Source: Nonomuraea dietziae (GTDB taxonomy: Bacteria; Actinomycetota; Actinomycetes; Streptosporangiales; Streptosporangiaceae). From it: a DNA stretch of 64,000 nucleotides. Both the position numbers and the translations under genes were made by a program. The stretch lies in the NCBI RefSeq assembly GCF_014195505.1, contig NZ_JACIBV010000001.1, positions 3,286,001 to 3,350,000 of the forward strand. The letters run 5' to 3'. This document shows, piece by piece, positions 1 to 8,491 of the stretch (positions are counted from its first letter, which is position 1; each line of letters begins with the position of its first letter). A model generated the notes under the pieces. It had not been told where the DNA came from and ran no database searches. It saw nothing but the letters and a program-made list of their open reading frames with translations.

Positions 1-449
1 TTGCCGCCACCCAGGTCGCCGCCGGACCAGGCGTTCACCAGGATCGCCAGGTGTTCGGCGTAGATCGCCGACCTGGCGGCGCTGTCGTGGCCGAAGGCGG
101 CGAAGGAGGAGGCGGTGCCGCCGCTGCCGACACCGACCTCCAGCCGCCCGCCCGACAGCAGGTCGAGAACGGCGGTGTCCTCGGCGACCCGTACGGGGTG
201 CTCGAGGGGAAGGGTGATGATGCCGGTGCCGAGCCTGATGCGGCTCGTCCTCGCGGCGACGGCCGCCAGGAACACCAGTGGCGCCGGCAGCCCTCCCTCG
301 CTCTCGCTGAAGTGGTGCTGGGCCACCCACGCCGAGTCGAAGCCGTGCGCCTCGGCGTGCGCGATCTGCTCGGCGGCCAGCTCGTAGCGTTCGCCTGCGG
401 GCGCCTGGTCGAGCAGCCTGGTGAAGAAGCCCAGTCGCCTGCGCGTCAT
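1..449 (-). CDS. LLM-class (luciferase-like) FMN-dependent monooxygenase, 3' end cut by window edge
   Basis: N-terminal about 149 residues of a bacterial luciferase-like monooxygenase. The start GFFTRLLD, the AWVAQHHFSE segment and LGTGIITLPLEHPVRVAED are typical of the flavin-binding TIM barrel of the putative FMN-dependent subfamily often found beside peptide-type ABC transporters. The ATG (449) overlaps the TGA of the upstream ATPase gene as ATGA, so it is translationally coupled as the last visible gene of the transporter operon. Inference: it oxidises a substrate brought in by that transporter, perhaps a sulfur- or nitrogen-containing compound; the substrate cannot be read from sequence. 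The C-terminal half lies outside the window. Confidence 0.85.
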   Translation of the reverse strand, partial: MTRRRLGFFTRLLDQAPAGERYELAAEQIAHAEAHGFDSAWVAQHHFSESEGGLPAPLVFLAAVAARTSRIRLGTGIITLPLEHPVRVAEDTAVLDLLSGGRLEVGVGSGGTASSFAAFGHDSAARSAIYAEHLAILVNAWSGGDLGGG

Positions 450-1936
450 CGGACCGGCTCGGGGATGGCGGCGAGCAGCTCGCGGGTGTACTCGTGCTGG
501 GGGTCGGTGAAGACGTCCCTGGTGGTTCCCGATTCCACGATCTTTCCCTTGTTCATGACGGACACGGTGTGGGAGATCTGCCGCACCACCTTCAGGTCGT
601 GGGAGATGAACAGGTAGGTGATGCCCAGCTCGCGCTGGAGCCTCCCCAGCAGGTCGAGGATCTGCTCCTGGGAGCCGACGTCGAGCGCGGAGACGGCCTC
701 GTCGAGCACGAGCAGCCTGGGTGAGACGGCCAGCGCCCTGGCGATCGCCACCCGCTGCCGCTGGCCTCCCGACAGCTCGCGGGGCCTGCGGGTGAGCAGG
801 TCGGCGGGCAGGCCGACCCGCTCGATCAGCTCGGCGGCCGAGCCTTCCAGCCGGAAGTTGCGCAGCGGCTCCTCGACGATCCGCCGTACGCTCTGGCGGG
901 GGTCGAGCGAGCCGTACGGGTTCTGGTAGACGAGCTGCACGTGCCTCCTGAAGTCTCGCCCGCCCGCCGCGCCGCCGACCTCGACCTCGCCCGAGGTGGG
1001 CGCGACGAATCTGGCGATCATGCGGGCGGTGGTGGTCTTGCCCGAGCCCGACTCCCCCACCACCGCGTGGGTGGTGCCCTGCCGTACTTCGAAGGAGACC
1101 CGGTCCACGGCGCGGAACGCGCCGTAGTCCTTCACCAGCTCGCGTACGGCCAGCGCGACGGGCGCCTCGGGGGCGGGAGCGCGGAAGGCCTCCTGCTCGG
1201 GCCGTCTGGCGTAGGCCACGGCGGAGGCGGGGCCCTGCTCCTCGACGCGGCCCTCCTTCATCACCACGATCCTGTCGGCTCGTCCCGCGGCCACGCCGAG
1301 ATCGTGGGTCACCATCAGCAGCGCCGTGCCGAACTCCGAGCGCAGGTCGTCGATGAGGTCCAGGATGCGCCGCTGGACGGTCACGTCGAGGGCGCTGGTG
1401 GGCTCGTCGGCGATGATCAGCTGCGGGCGCAGTGCGATCGCGGCGGCGATCAGCACCCGCTGGCGCATGCCTCCCGACAGCTCGTGCGGGTAGCGGGTGG
1501 CGTGCTCCTCGGTCAGGCCGACCCGCACCAGCAGCTCGGCGACCCGGTCCCTGACGTGGCGGCGGTCGCCCTTCCTGTGGATGCGCAGCGTCTCACCGAT
1601 CTGCGCGCCGACGGTCTTGACCGGGTTGAGCGAGCTGCCGGGATCCTGCGGCACGAGCCCGATCTGGGCGCCGCGCACCGACTCCATCCTGCGGGAGGAC
1701 CAGCGCGCGATGTCGGTGCCGTTGAGGAGGATCTGGCCGCCGTCGGCCCTGTGCAGGCCCATGATGGCGTGGGCGGTCGTGGTCTTGCCCGAGCCGGACT
1801 CGCCGACCAGCGCGACCGCCTCGCCCTGGTCGAGGGAGAAGGAGACCCCGTGGACCACGCGGCGCGCGCCAGATCGCCGCCCTCGCTTCGGCTCCGCATA
1901 CGAGACGGTCAGGTCACGCACGTCGAGCAAGCTCAT
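446..1936 (-). CDS. Dipeptide/oligopeptide-type ABC transporter, fused double ATP-binding protein
   Basis: A 496-residue protein holding two complete ABC ATPase domains (about residues 3-250 and 262-492), equivalent to DppD and DppF fused. Each half has a Walker [10 protein letters not shown] and a signature motif (LSGGMRQRV, then LSGGQRQRV), Walker B with a catalytic Glu (IIADEP, LVLDEA) and an H-loop histidine. It powers import through the two permeases encoded just upstream. The start at 1936 overlaps the preceding permease gene by 23 bases and its stop overlaps the monooxygenase start, so the operon is tightly coupled. The ligand is unknown. Confidence 0.95.
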   Translation of the reverse strand: MSLLDVRDLTVSYAEPKRGRRSGARRVVHGVSFSLDQGEAVALVGESGSGKTTTAHAIMGLHRADGGQILLNGTDIARWSSRRMESVRGAQIGLVPQDPGSSLNPVKTVGAQIGETLRIHRKGDRRHVRDRVAELLVRVGLTEEHATRYPHELSGGMRQRVLIAAAIALRPQLIIADEPTSALDVTVQRRILDLIDDLRSEFGTALLMVTHDLGVAAGRADRIVVMKEGRVEEQGPASAVAYARRPEQEAFRAPAPEAPVALAVRELVKDYGAFRAVDRVSFEVRQGTTHAVVGESGSGKTTTARMIARFVAPTSGEVEVGGAAGGRDFRRHVQLVYQNPYGSLDPRQSVRRIVEEPLRNFRLEGSAAELIERVGLPADLLTRRPRELSGGQRQRVAIARALAVSPRLLVLDEAVSALDVGSQEQILDLLGRLQRELGITYLFISHDLKVVRQISHTVSVMNKGKIVESGTTRDVFTDPQHEYTRELLAAIPEPVR

Positions 1937-2690
1937 CGATCCTCCTGCTGATACGGCCCGCGGCGAGCACCACGGCCACGACGACGGCTCCGGGCAGCGT
2001 GGTCAGCCACCAGGCGGTCGCCAGATAGTTGCGTCCCTCGGCGATGAGCAGCCCCCATTCGGGGGTGGGCGGCTCGGCACCGTAGCCGAGGAAACCGAGC
2101 GTGGAGACGGCCAGGATGGCCGCGCCGAACTGCAGGGCGGCCAGCGCGATGACGGGGCCGAGCGAGTTGGGCAGCACGTGCCGCCACAGCACGCCCGCGA
2201 AGCCGCCGCCGCTGCCGAGCGCGGCCTCCACGTAGTCGCTGCGCCGTACCTTCACCACCTCGGAGCGGGCCAGCCGGGTGAAGGTCGCCACCGAGCCGAT
2301 GCCGACGGCGAGGGCCACGTTCACCGTGCCCGGACCCAGCAGGATGATCACGGTGAGCGCGAGCAGCAGGCCCGGCACCGACAGCAGCACGTCCACCACG
2401 CGCATGACCACCGTGTCGACGAGAGCGCCCAGCGAGCCGGCCAGCAGCCCCAGCAGGGTGCCGAGCAGCAGCCCGACCCCCACGGCGACGAACGCGCCCG
2501 ACAGCGAGTGGACCGCGCCGTGGACGACGCGGGCGAACAGGTCGCGGCCGACGGCGTCAGTGCCGAACAGGTGCTCGGTGCTCGGCGGCAGCAGCTTGTC
2601 GGCGGGCACGCCCGCGATCGGGTCGTAGCCGGTGAACAGCGCGGGCACCGCCGCCCAGAGCAGCACCAGCGCGACGACGATCCACTTCAT
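1914..2690 (-). CDS. ABC transporter permease, DppC type
   Basis: A 258-residue inner-membrane permease. The start MKWIVVALVLLW at 2690 begins with the first membrane helix and overlaps the stop of the preceding permease gene; a much longer reading frame upstream in the same phase is only a shadow of that gene. A DppC-like segment (HLFGTDAVGRDLFARVVHG) follows the first helix, and the EAA-type cytoplasmic loop that contacts the ATPase is near DYVEAALGSGGGFAGVLWRHVLPN. Five to six hydrophobic helices are visible. It forms the translocation channel with the DppB-type partner. Confidence 0.92.
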   Translation of the reverse strand: MKWIVVALVLLWAAVPALFTGYDPIAGVPADKLLPPSTEHLFGTDAVGRDLFARVVHGAVHSLSGAFVAVGVGLLLGTLLGLLAGSLGALVDTVVMRVVDVLLSVPGLLLALTVIILLGPGTVNVALAVGIGSVATFTRLARSEVVKVRRSDYVEAALGSGGGFAGVLWRHVLPNSLGPVIALAALQFGAAILAVSTLGFLGYGAEPPTPEWGLLIAEGRNYLATAWWLTTLPGAVVVAVVLAAGRISRRIDELARRA

Positions 2691-3562
2691 GATCTGAGCC
2701 TCGGGTCCAGGATCGGGAACAGCAGGTCCACGATGAGGTTGACCAGCACGAACACGGCGGCGGTCAGCACCACCACGGCCAGCAGCACGGGCGTGTCCTG
2801 GCTGCTGACGGCCTGCTCGGTGAGGCGGCCGACGCCGTTCCTGCCGAACACCGTCTCGGTCACGACCGATCCGGCGATCAGCTCGCCGAAGGTGAGGCCG
2901 GCCATGGTCAGGGCGGGCAGCATGGCGTTGCGCGCCACGTGCCGCCACAGGATCCACCGGCGCGAGGCCCCCTTGGCCGCCACCACCTGGACGAAAGGCT
3001 GGGTGGCCGCGTGGTCGATGCCGCGCGCCAGCACCTGGGCGATCGGCGCGCAGATGGGGATGGCGAGCGTCAGCACCGGCAGGATCAGCTGCTGCCACTC
3101 GCTGCCGCCGATCACGGGGACGAGCTTCAGCCTGAAGGAGAACAACTGGATCAGCAGGATGCCGACCCAGAAGACCGGGATCGCCACGAACAGTGACGGC
3201 AGCTCCCTCAGCCACGGGGTGAAGGCGATGCCCACCGCGAGCACGATCGCCACGGCGAACCCGAGCCCCGCCAGCTTCGCCGTCTCGGGCAGCGCCTCGG
3301 CCAGCCGCTCGACGACGGGGGTGCCGGTGTCGATGGAGTAGCCGAAGTCGCCGCGCAGGAAGCCGAGCAGGGTGTGCAGGTAGGCGGCGGGCCCGTCGGA
3401 GCCGTAGGCTTGCCTGATCCGCGCGAGCTGCTCGGGCGACAGGCCGAGCTCGGGATTCTGGAACTTGATCAGGATCGCGTCGCCGGGCAGGAGGTGCAGC
3501 AGCACGTAGCTCGCGGTGAAGGCGGCCCACAGGACCAGGAGCGCCTGCCCCGCCCTCCTCAT
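2687..3562 (-). CDS. ABC transporter permease, DppB type
   Basis: A 291-residue permease with the typical DppB N-terminus (one helix, then LHLLPGDAI) and a C-terminal half with a coupling loop around FVQVVAAKGASRRWILWRHV. Its ATG overlaps the TGA of the substrate-binding-protein gene (ATGA), and its own stop overlaps the next permease start. Length and layout match the peptide/nickel/opine (PepT) family. With DppC it forms the heteromeric membrane channel. Confidence 0.93.
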   Translation of the reverse strand: MRRAGQALLVLWAAFTASYVLLHLLPGDAILIKFQNPELGLSPEQLARIRQAYGSDGPAAYLHTLLGFLRGDFGYSIDTGTPVVERLAEALPETAKLAGLGFAVAIVLAVGIAFTPWLRELPSLFVAIPVFWVGILLIQLFSFRLKLVPVIGGSEWQQLILPVLTLAIPICAPIAQVLARGIDHAATQPFVQVVAAKGASRRWILWRHVARNAMLPALTMAGLTFGELIAGSVVTETVFGRNGVGRLTEQAVSSQDTPVLLAVVVLTAAVFVLVNLIVDLLFPILDPRLRS

Positions 3563-5166
3563 GACTTCCAGACCGAGTAGAAGCTCGGCCTTCCCACCGC
3601 CTCGAAGCTCACCCCGTGGACGGTGGGCGCGCCGCCGTACACCTGGGGCTCCTCGAACAGCGGGATCGCGTAGCCCTGCTCGACGACGTAGCGCTGGATC
3701 TCGGCGACCTTCTCGTTGCGCCTGGCGACGTCGGCCAGCGCGGACTGCTCCTCGAGGAGCCTGTCAAGCTGCTCGTCCTCGGAGAGGATGACGTCGCGGT
3801 TCGCGCTGTGGAAGTGGCTCTTGATGACGTCCTGGTCGGCGCGGCCGACCATGCCGTGGCTGACCGCCGTCTTCTCCGCGTTCTTGATGTCGACGGCGAG
3901 GGTGCCCGCGTCGCCCGGACGGACCTCCAGCTTCACGCCGAGCCTGGCCCACTGCTGGGCGACGAGTTCGAGGGTCTGCTTGGACAGCGGCTGGGGCAGC
4001 GAGACGAACACGCCCAGCTCCAGCTTCTTGCCGTCCTTCTCGCGTACGCCGTCGGCGCCGCGCTTCCATCCGGCCTCGTCCAGCAGCGTGTTGGCCTGGT
4101 CGGGGTCGAAGACCAGCTCCTTGGACAGGTCGGTGTAGCCCTGGGCGAGGTGGCTGAGCACGGAGGTGGCCACCGGGTAGCTCGGCGTGAACAGGGTGTC
4201 CACGACCTCCTTGATGTTCGTGCCCTTCTGCAGCGCCCTGCGCACCTTGACGTCGCTCAGGATGCTGTTGGAGGGGCGCAGGTAGAGGCCGTTGTTGACG
4301 CCTCTGGTCGGCTCGGCGTAGAGGGTGAAGCCCGCGCTCTTGACCGTCTGCTCGTCGTAGGCCTGCACGTAGCGGACGAAGTCGGCCTGCCCGCTGGTGA
4401 GCGCGCCCACGCGGACGTTGTCCTCGGGCGTGACAATGATCTTGATCTCGTCGAGATAGGCGCGACCCTGATGCTTCGACGACGGCGGCGCCCAGTTGTA
4501 GTCCTTGCGCGCCTTCAGGTCGATTTGCTTGTCCACGATCTGGTTGGCGACGGTGAACGGTCCAGAGCCGACCACGTTCTTCAGCTGGCACTGCTGCTCG
4601 TACGGCAGGCTGATCGTCTTCTTCGACACCAGCCCCGCTCCGATCACCGAGGTGCCCTGCAGGAAGCCGGGCGACGGCTTGTCGAAGAAGAAGCGCACGG
4701 TCCTGGCGTCGACGACCTCGCTGCGCTCGTAGTTGTTGACGAACTCGGCAGGAGGGAGCTTGAGCTCGGTGCTGCCCTTGCCGTACACGTCGAAGTTGGC
4801 CGCCACCGCGGAGGCGTCGAGCGGGCTGCCGTCACTGAAGGTCACGCCGTCGCGCAGGTGGAAGGTGTACTCGGTGGCGTCCTTGTTGACCTCCCACCTG
4901 GTGGCGATCCACGGCTCGATCGCGAGCGTCTCGGGGTTCTGCCAGGTCAGCTTGTCGGTGAGCTGGTTGAGCAGGCCGCCGTTGGGATAGAAGCCCGCCG
5001 CGGGCAGGTAGAGGCAGGACGGCGGCTGATGCTCCAGGTAGGTGAGCGTGCCGCCGTACACCGGCTGGCCCGCCACTACGGCCTTGGCGGCCGGTTCTCC
5101 CCCGCCACAGGCGGCGAGGAGTCCCGTGACGGCGAGGAGCACGGCCGCTGTGACGCGTCTAGACAT
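3559..5166 (-). CDS. ABC transporter substrate-binding lipoprotein (family 5)
   Basis: A 535-residue extracytoplasmic solute-binding protein, first gene of the five-gene import operon. The chosen ATG (5166) gives a clean lipoprotein signal: Arg-rich start, hydrophobic stretch and lipobox LLAAC with Cys20 as lipidation site; the in-frame extension upstream would place the signal internally. The body shows the SBP_bac_5 pattern (LTDKLTWQNPETLAIEPWIA, YTFHLRDGVTFSDGSPLDA, VVGSGPF). It captures the ligand at the outer membrane face and delivers it to the two permeases. Ligand specificity is not deducible, but linkage to a flavin monooxygenase suggests a nutrient that is degraded rather than a signalling peptide. 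Confidence 0.93.
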   Translation of the reverse strand: MSRRVTAAVLLAVTGLLAACGGGEPAAKAVVAGQPVYGGTLTYLEHQPPSCLYLPAAGFYPNGGLLNQLTDKLTWQNPETLAIEPWIATRWEVNKDATEYTFHLRDGVTFSDGSPLDASAVAANFDVYGKGSTELKLPPAEFVNNYERSEVVDARTVRFFFDKPSPGFLQGTSVIGAGLVSKKTISLPYEQQCQLKNVVGSGPFTVANQIVDKQIDLKARKDYNWAPPSSKHQGRAYLDEIKIIVTPEDNVRVGALTSGQADFVRYVQAYDEQTVKSAGFTLYAEPTRGVNNGLYLRPSNSILSDVKVRRALQKGTNIKEVVDTLFTPSYPVATSVLSHLAQGYTDLSKELVFDPDQANTLLDEAGWKRGADGVREKDGKKLELGVFVSLPQPLSKQTLELVAQQWARLGVKLEVRPGDAGTLAVDIKNAEKTAVSHGMVGRADQDVIKSHFHSANRDVILSEDEQLDRLLEEQSALADVARRNEKVAEIQRYVVEQGYAIPLFEEPQVYGGAPTVHGVSFEAVGRPSFYSVWKS

Positions 5167-5240
5167 GGGGAGATCGCCCTTCGATGCCGGGGTTCGGGTA
5201 AACCCATAATAACCTACTGGAATTATAGGTATCACCGTCG
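5167..5240 (-). promoter_or_regulatory. AT-rich promoter candidate of the ABC/monooxygenase operon
   Basis: An unusually AT-rich island in GC-rich DNA lies immediately upstream of the lipoprotein gene. On the minus strand it contains a perfect TATAAT (5227-5222) and a second TATTAT further downstream. CCTA and TAGG half-sites flank the TATAAT (5213-5229), which could be a weak operator. No good -35 is visible. Confidence 0.4.
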
Positions 5241-5290
5241 TCGGGGCTGGCCGGCTGCTCAGACGGTCACGCTGAGGCCCAGCGCGGGCC

Positions 5291-5709
5291 TCACGCCAGC
5301 TCGACCCCGCCCTTCGGCGTGTCGAGGACGGCCCGCAGCGCCACCTCGGGCCCCTCCTCGACGTCGAGCTCGGCGCCGAGCGCGTCGAGCGCGGCGCGCA
5401 GCCCCTCGACGTCGGGCGTGACGGCGCCGAAGGCGGCCAGCGTGAGGCGCGGCAGGCCCGAGGCGGCCGGGCGCCTGGTCGCGCCCCAGTCGATGAGGAA
5501 CGGCACCGGCCTGACCTGCGCGGGGTCGTCCCAGCGGGTCAGGTGCCACTCCAGCAGCGTGCCGTCGGGCGTGCGGCGCGACAGCGGACGCGCCTCCCCC
5601 GGGTCGTGGCCCCGCTCGCGCGCCCGCAGGACGGTCGCGTCCACGTCCTCGGGGCGGCCACCCCTTCCTCCAGGTCGGGAACGGCGTAGACGAGGTGGTC
5701 GAGGCTCAT
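5291..5709 (-). pseudogene. VOC/glyoxalase-like protein, internally deleted and out of frame
   Basis: The N-terminus reads MSLDHLVYAVPDLEEGVA from an ATG at 5709, the usual start of a glyoxalase-3-like VOC protein. After about 18 codons the frame breaks. The C-terminal half continues in another frame (EDVDATVLRARERGHDPG, then LLEWHLTRW, VPFLIDWG and LDTPKGGVEL) to a TGA at 5291. Compared with the family layout, roughly 50-60 residues between the two parts are missing, so this is an internal deletion plus phase change rather than a single sequencing slip. No active enzyme is expected. Confidence 0.7.
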
Positions 5710-5870
5710 CGTGGTTCCCCCGCGGCGTCATGAGCTGATGGCACGGTGTCCGCCACACGACAACCACCGCCGTGGCGGGAATTTCGGCAAGGGCGGCAGT
5801 TTTCCTGCTCCTGGCCTCGACACGGTGAATGTCAGCATGAGGAACGCTTGCCAATCACACGGGAGGACAT

Positions 5871-6020
5871 ATGCGACGCATCATCGCAACGCTGGTCACG
5901 ACAGGAGTGGTCGCCATCGGGTTCACCGCTGTCGCCGCCCTGCCGAGCGCGGCCGACAGCGTGCGCATCACCAGCGTCTCCGTCGACGGCGGCGACGGGA
6001 CGGAAAACCGCGAGTGGTGA
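5871..6020 (+). CDS. Small secreted peptide precursor, 49 residues
   Basis: The ATG at 5871 is preceded by a strong ribosome-binding site (GGGAGGA, 5861-5867). The translation starts MRRIIATLVTTG and has an Arg-Arg basic end, a hydrophobic core of about 18 residues and a plausible signal-peptidase site near LPSAA-DS, leaving a polar, acidic tail of about 21 residues (DSVRITSVSVDGGDGTENREW minus the last residue is too short for a domain). A strong hairpin terminator follows 25 bases after the stop, so this is probably a complete one-gene transcription unit. I recognise no family. It may be a signalling or surface peptide or a leftover exported fragment. Confidence 0.55.
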   Translation: MRRIIATLVTTGVVAIGFTAVAALPSAADSVRITSVSVDGGDGTENREW

Positions 6021-6045
6021 CGCCTGACCGGCGCACGTAAGAACC

Positions 6046-6099
6046 CGCCCTGACCTGGCGTGGACGCGCGAGCCTCGCCGTCCACGCCCGGTCAGGGCG
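6046..6099. terminator. Strong bidirectional hairpin terminator
   Basis: Two 21-base arms (6046-6066 and 6079-6099) pair with a single mismatch around a 12-base loop. It lies between the small peptide gene (plus) and the amidohydrolase gene (minus), which converge on it, so it can end both transcripts. Confidence 0.75.
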
Positions 6100-6116
6100 T
6101 CTCTGTCCCGCCGCCC

Positions 6117-6220
6117 GCCTACCCGCGCGGTCCCGCTCGTCGAGGGCGACGGGACGTCCCGCGGCCTGCCTACCCGCGGCCCCGCGCGTCCTGCTCGTCG
6201 AGGGCGACGCGACGTCCCGC
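6117..6220. repeat. Imperfect tandem duplication of the amidohydrolase 3' end
   Basis: Two adjacent copies of about 50 bases (6117-6164 and 6168-6220) share GCCTACCCGCG at the start and CTCGTCGAGGGCGACG near the end, differing by a short insertion and a few bases. The second copy encodes the last residues and stop of the amidohydrolase; the first lies downstream of the stop as a duplicated, non-coding tail. Confidence 0.65.
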
Positions 6221-7405
6221 CCGGAAGACGGCTCGGACGTCCAGCAGCGCCGCGGGGTCGGCCAGGGGGTCGCCCTGCACGCCGATGAGGTCGGCGTCGA
6301 AGCCCGCGGCCACCGTTCCCTTGCGCTCGCCGACTCCGCACGCCCGCGCCGCCACCGAGGTGGCCGAGCGGAGCGCGTCCAGCGGCGCGAGCCCCGCCAT
6401 GTCCACCATGGCGGCGACACTGTGGGCCAGGCCGCCGTGCGGTTTGACGGCGAAGATGCCCGAGTCGCTGCCGCACACGAGGGTGACACCCGCCTGCCGC
6501 ATCATGCGGAGGCCCGCGACGAAGGCCGGCAGCTGCCTGGCCTGCTCGGGAGTGAGCGGCGGGCCGCCGGGAAGCGCGCCGAGGGTGAGCGTGACCGCGA
6601 CCCCTCTCTTCGCCAGCTCCCTGACCAGCCCCTCGTCGGCCCTGACGCCGTCCTCGGCGTAGAACGTGCAGTGCTCGATCCCGTCGAAACCCGCCGCCAC
6701 GACGTCGGCGATGCCCTCGGGCGAGTGCGCGTGCGCGGTGATGGGCAGGCCCAGCCGATGCGCCTCCTCCGCGGCGGCCCTGAGCTCGGCCCGGCCGTAC
6801 TGCCGCTCGTGCATGGCCGAGCCCGCGGTGATCCCTCCGCCGGTGGCCATCACCTTGACCACGTCGGCCCCGCGCTCCGCCCGCTCCCTGACCGCCGCCC
6901 TGACGCCGTCGACGCCGCTTGCCTCCCCTCCCAGGAACCAGCAGTGTCCTCCGGGCGTGGTGATCGGAGGGCCGGAGGCGAGGATGGCGGGTCCTGCCGC
7001 GGGGTCGACCGCCGTCTCCTCGCGCAGCCGTAACGAGAGATAGTCGCGGTCACCGAGGTCGCGGACGGTGGTGACACCGGCCGCCAGCGTGCGCGCGGCG
7101 GCCGCCCTCATGGACGCGAGCAGCGCGGCCTCGTCGGCGTGCGTGACATGGTCCACGGCCTCGTCCGTCGCGTTCAGCGCCAGGTGAACGTGGCTGTCGA
7201 CCAGCCCGGGCAGCAGGGTGAGCCCGCGCAGGTCCACGACCTCGACCCCCTGCGGCGGCTCGAGGCCGGACCCTGCCTCGACGATCCGGCCCGCTTCGAC
7301 GAGGACCAGCGGGTCGAGCAGGTAGCCGGGCCCGTGGCCGTCGAACAGTCTGGCGGCACGTATCGCGATCCGCTCCGGACGGCGCTCCAGGGATCCGCTT
7401 CTCAC
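6170..7405 (-). CDS. Amidohydrolase family protein (imidazolonepropionase-like metal-dependent hydrolase)
   Basis: A 411-residue TIM-barrel hydrolase if started at the GTG (7405), which overlaps the stop of the upstream oxidoreductase gene as GTGA; an ATG five codons earlier (7420) is an alternative. Metal-binding features are visible: HVH in LVDSHVHLALNA, Lys of DVVKVMATGG, His pair in ITAHAHSPEG, GIEHCTFY, and Asp of LVCGSDSGIF. Such enzymes cleave amide or C-N bonds of small cyclic or peptidic substrates. Pairing with an F420/FMN-type oxidoreductase in one transcript suggests a two-step catabolic route; the substrate is unknown. Confidence 0.88.
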   Translation of the reverse strand: MRSGSLERRPERIAIRAARLFDGHGPGYLLDPLVLVEAGRIVEAGSGLEPPQGVEVVDLRGLTLLPGLVDSHVHLALNATDEAVDHVTHADEAALLASMRAAAARTLAAGVTTVRDLGDRDYLSLRLREETAVDPAAGPAILASGPPITTPGGHCWFLGGEASGVDGVRAAVRERAERGADVVKVMATGGGITAGSAMHERQYGRAELRAAAEEAHRLGLPITAHAHSPEGIADVVAAGFDGIEHCTFYAEDGVRADEGLVRELAKRGVAVTLTLGALPGGPPLTPEQARQLPAFVAGLRMMRQAGVTLVCGSDSGIFAVKPHGGLAHSVAAMVDMAGLAPLDALRSATSVAARACGVGERKGTVAAGFDADLIGVQGDPLADPAALLDVRAVFRAGRRVALDEQDARGRG

Positions 7406-8331
7406 GCGGCAGGCCCCCATTCGGCCGAGGGAACGGCCTCCCGCAGCTCGGACAGGCGGCGCAGCAGTTCGTCGGCCGTGGTGGAGGCGGTGTCGGCGAA
7501 CAGGACGTGGTCGAGGCCGAGGGGTGCCACCAGATCGAGGTCGGCGGCGATCTGACGGGCCGAGCCGCCGAGGAACGGCCGCTCTCCGTCGAGGTCGTCC
7601 GCGGTGAGAGGCGTGTTGACCCGCACGATGACGGACAGAGCCGCGGCGTCCCTACCCGCCTCCGCCGCTGTGGCGCGAAAGCGCGTGACGGTCTGTTCCA
7701 GGAACTCGCGCGAGAGCGCGATCGGGTTCAGCCCGTCGGCCAGCCGCGCGGCCCTGTCGACGGCGGGCGGGGACATCCCCGCCAGGACGATCGGGACGCC
7801 CTGCCGCTGGACCGGCTTGGGATTGATCGCCGACGGCGGGATGGTGTAGTGCTTGCCGTGGAAGCTGACGGGATCGGGGCCCCAGGCGGCGCGCACCGCG
7901 GCGACCGCCTCCTCCAGCGCCTCGCCCCTGGTGCGTTGCGAGACGCCGATCGCCTCGAACTCCTGGTCCATCCAGCCCAGCCCCAGCCCCGCGACGGCGC
8001 GCCCACCACTGAACCGATCCAGAGTGGCGAAGCGGCGGGCCAGCACGACAGGGTTGTGGAAGAGCGCGTTGACGACGCTGGTTCCCAGCCTGACGCGGTC
8101 GGTGCACGCCGCCACGTGGCTCAGCGTCTCGATCGGCTCGAACGTCGAGGCGTAGTAGTCGGGCAGCGGCTGGGGCCTGCCGCCCGAGGTGGCTCCGCCG
8201 GTGGGATACAGCAGTCGCTCGTAGGTCCAGACCGCTCCATAGCCCAGGCGCTCGGCGCCCTGCGCCACCCGCACGATCGCCTCCGCCGACGCGTAAGCGC
8301 CGGACGTGGGCAGCGCCACTCCAAGATCCAT
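7402..8331 (-). CDS. LLM-class F420-dependent oxidoreductase
   Basis: A 309-residue luciferase-like TIM-barrel oxidoreductase. The ATG at 8331 (MDLGVALPTSG) has a good ribosome-binding site (AAGGAG, seven bases upstream) and marks the usual first beta strand; upstream in-frame codons lack this. Motifs include GYGAVWTYERLLYP, VRLGTSVVNALFHNPVVLARRFATLD and SGGRAVAGLGLGWMDQEFEAIG, matching F420-dependent members. It is translationally coupled (GTGA) to the amidohydrolase downstream. Cofactor assignment (F420 over FMN) rests on family resemblance only. Confidence 0.88.
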   Translation of the reverse strand: MDLGVALPTSGAYASAEAIVRVAQGAERLGYGAVWTYERLLYPTGGATSGGRPQPLPDYYASTFEPIETLSHVAACTDRVRLGTSVVNALFHNPVVLARRFATLDRFSGGRAVAGLGLGWMDQEFEAIGVSQRTRGEALEEAVAAVRAAWGPDPVSFHGKHYTIPPSAINPKPVQRQGVPIVLAGMSPPAVDRAARLADGLNPIALSREFLEQTVTRFRATAAEAGRDAAALSVIVRVNTPLTADDLDGERPFLGGSARQIAADLDLVAPLGLDHVLFADTASTTADELLRRLSELREAVPSAEWGPAA

Positions 8332-8454
8332 CCCTCGCTCCTTCCACACGGCCTCGACAACCCGGGTCATCCTCGCGGACTCCGGACGTCGACCCCAGCA
8401 GGACGACTGTCATTCTTCGTCGCTTTGCTGCCAACGCGCGGCGGGATGGAGGGT

Positions 8455-8491
8455 TTGACCTTGACGTAACGTCAAGGTGTGTAATCAGCCC
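8455..8491 (+). promoter_or_regulatory. MerR-type promoter with palindromic operator inside a 19-bp spacer
   Basis: A perfect 21-bp inverted repeat (8458-8478, arms ACCTTGACGT around a central A) overlaps the -35 box TTGACC (8455-8460) and ends just before the -10 box TGTAAT (8480-8485). The spacer is 19 bp, the over-long spacing at which MerR proteins act by twisting DNA. The predicted transcription start falls on or next to the A of the ATG at 8492, so the mRNA should be leaderless. Confidence 0.82.

Noticed and set aside
1497..3341. 614-codon open frame on the plus strand
   Set aside because: It runs antisense to the ABC ATPase and permease genes, has no domain and is rich in Arg/Pro/Ser as expected for GC-rich shadow frames.
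3616..5421. 601-codon open frame on the plus strand
   Set aside because: Shadow of the substrate-binding lipoprotein gene; no signal, no motif.
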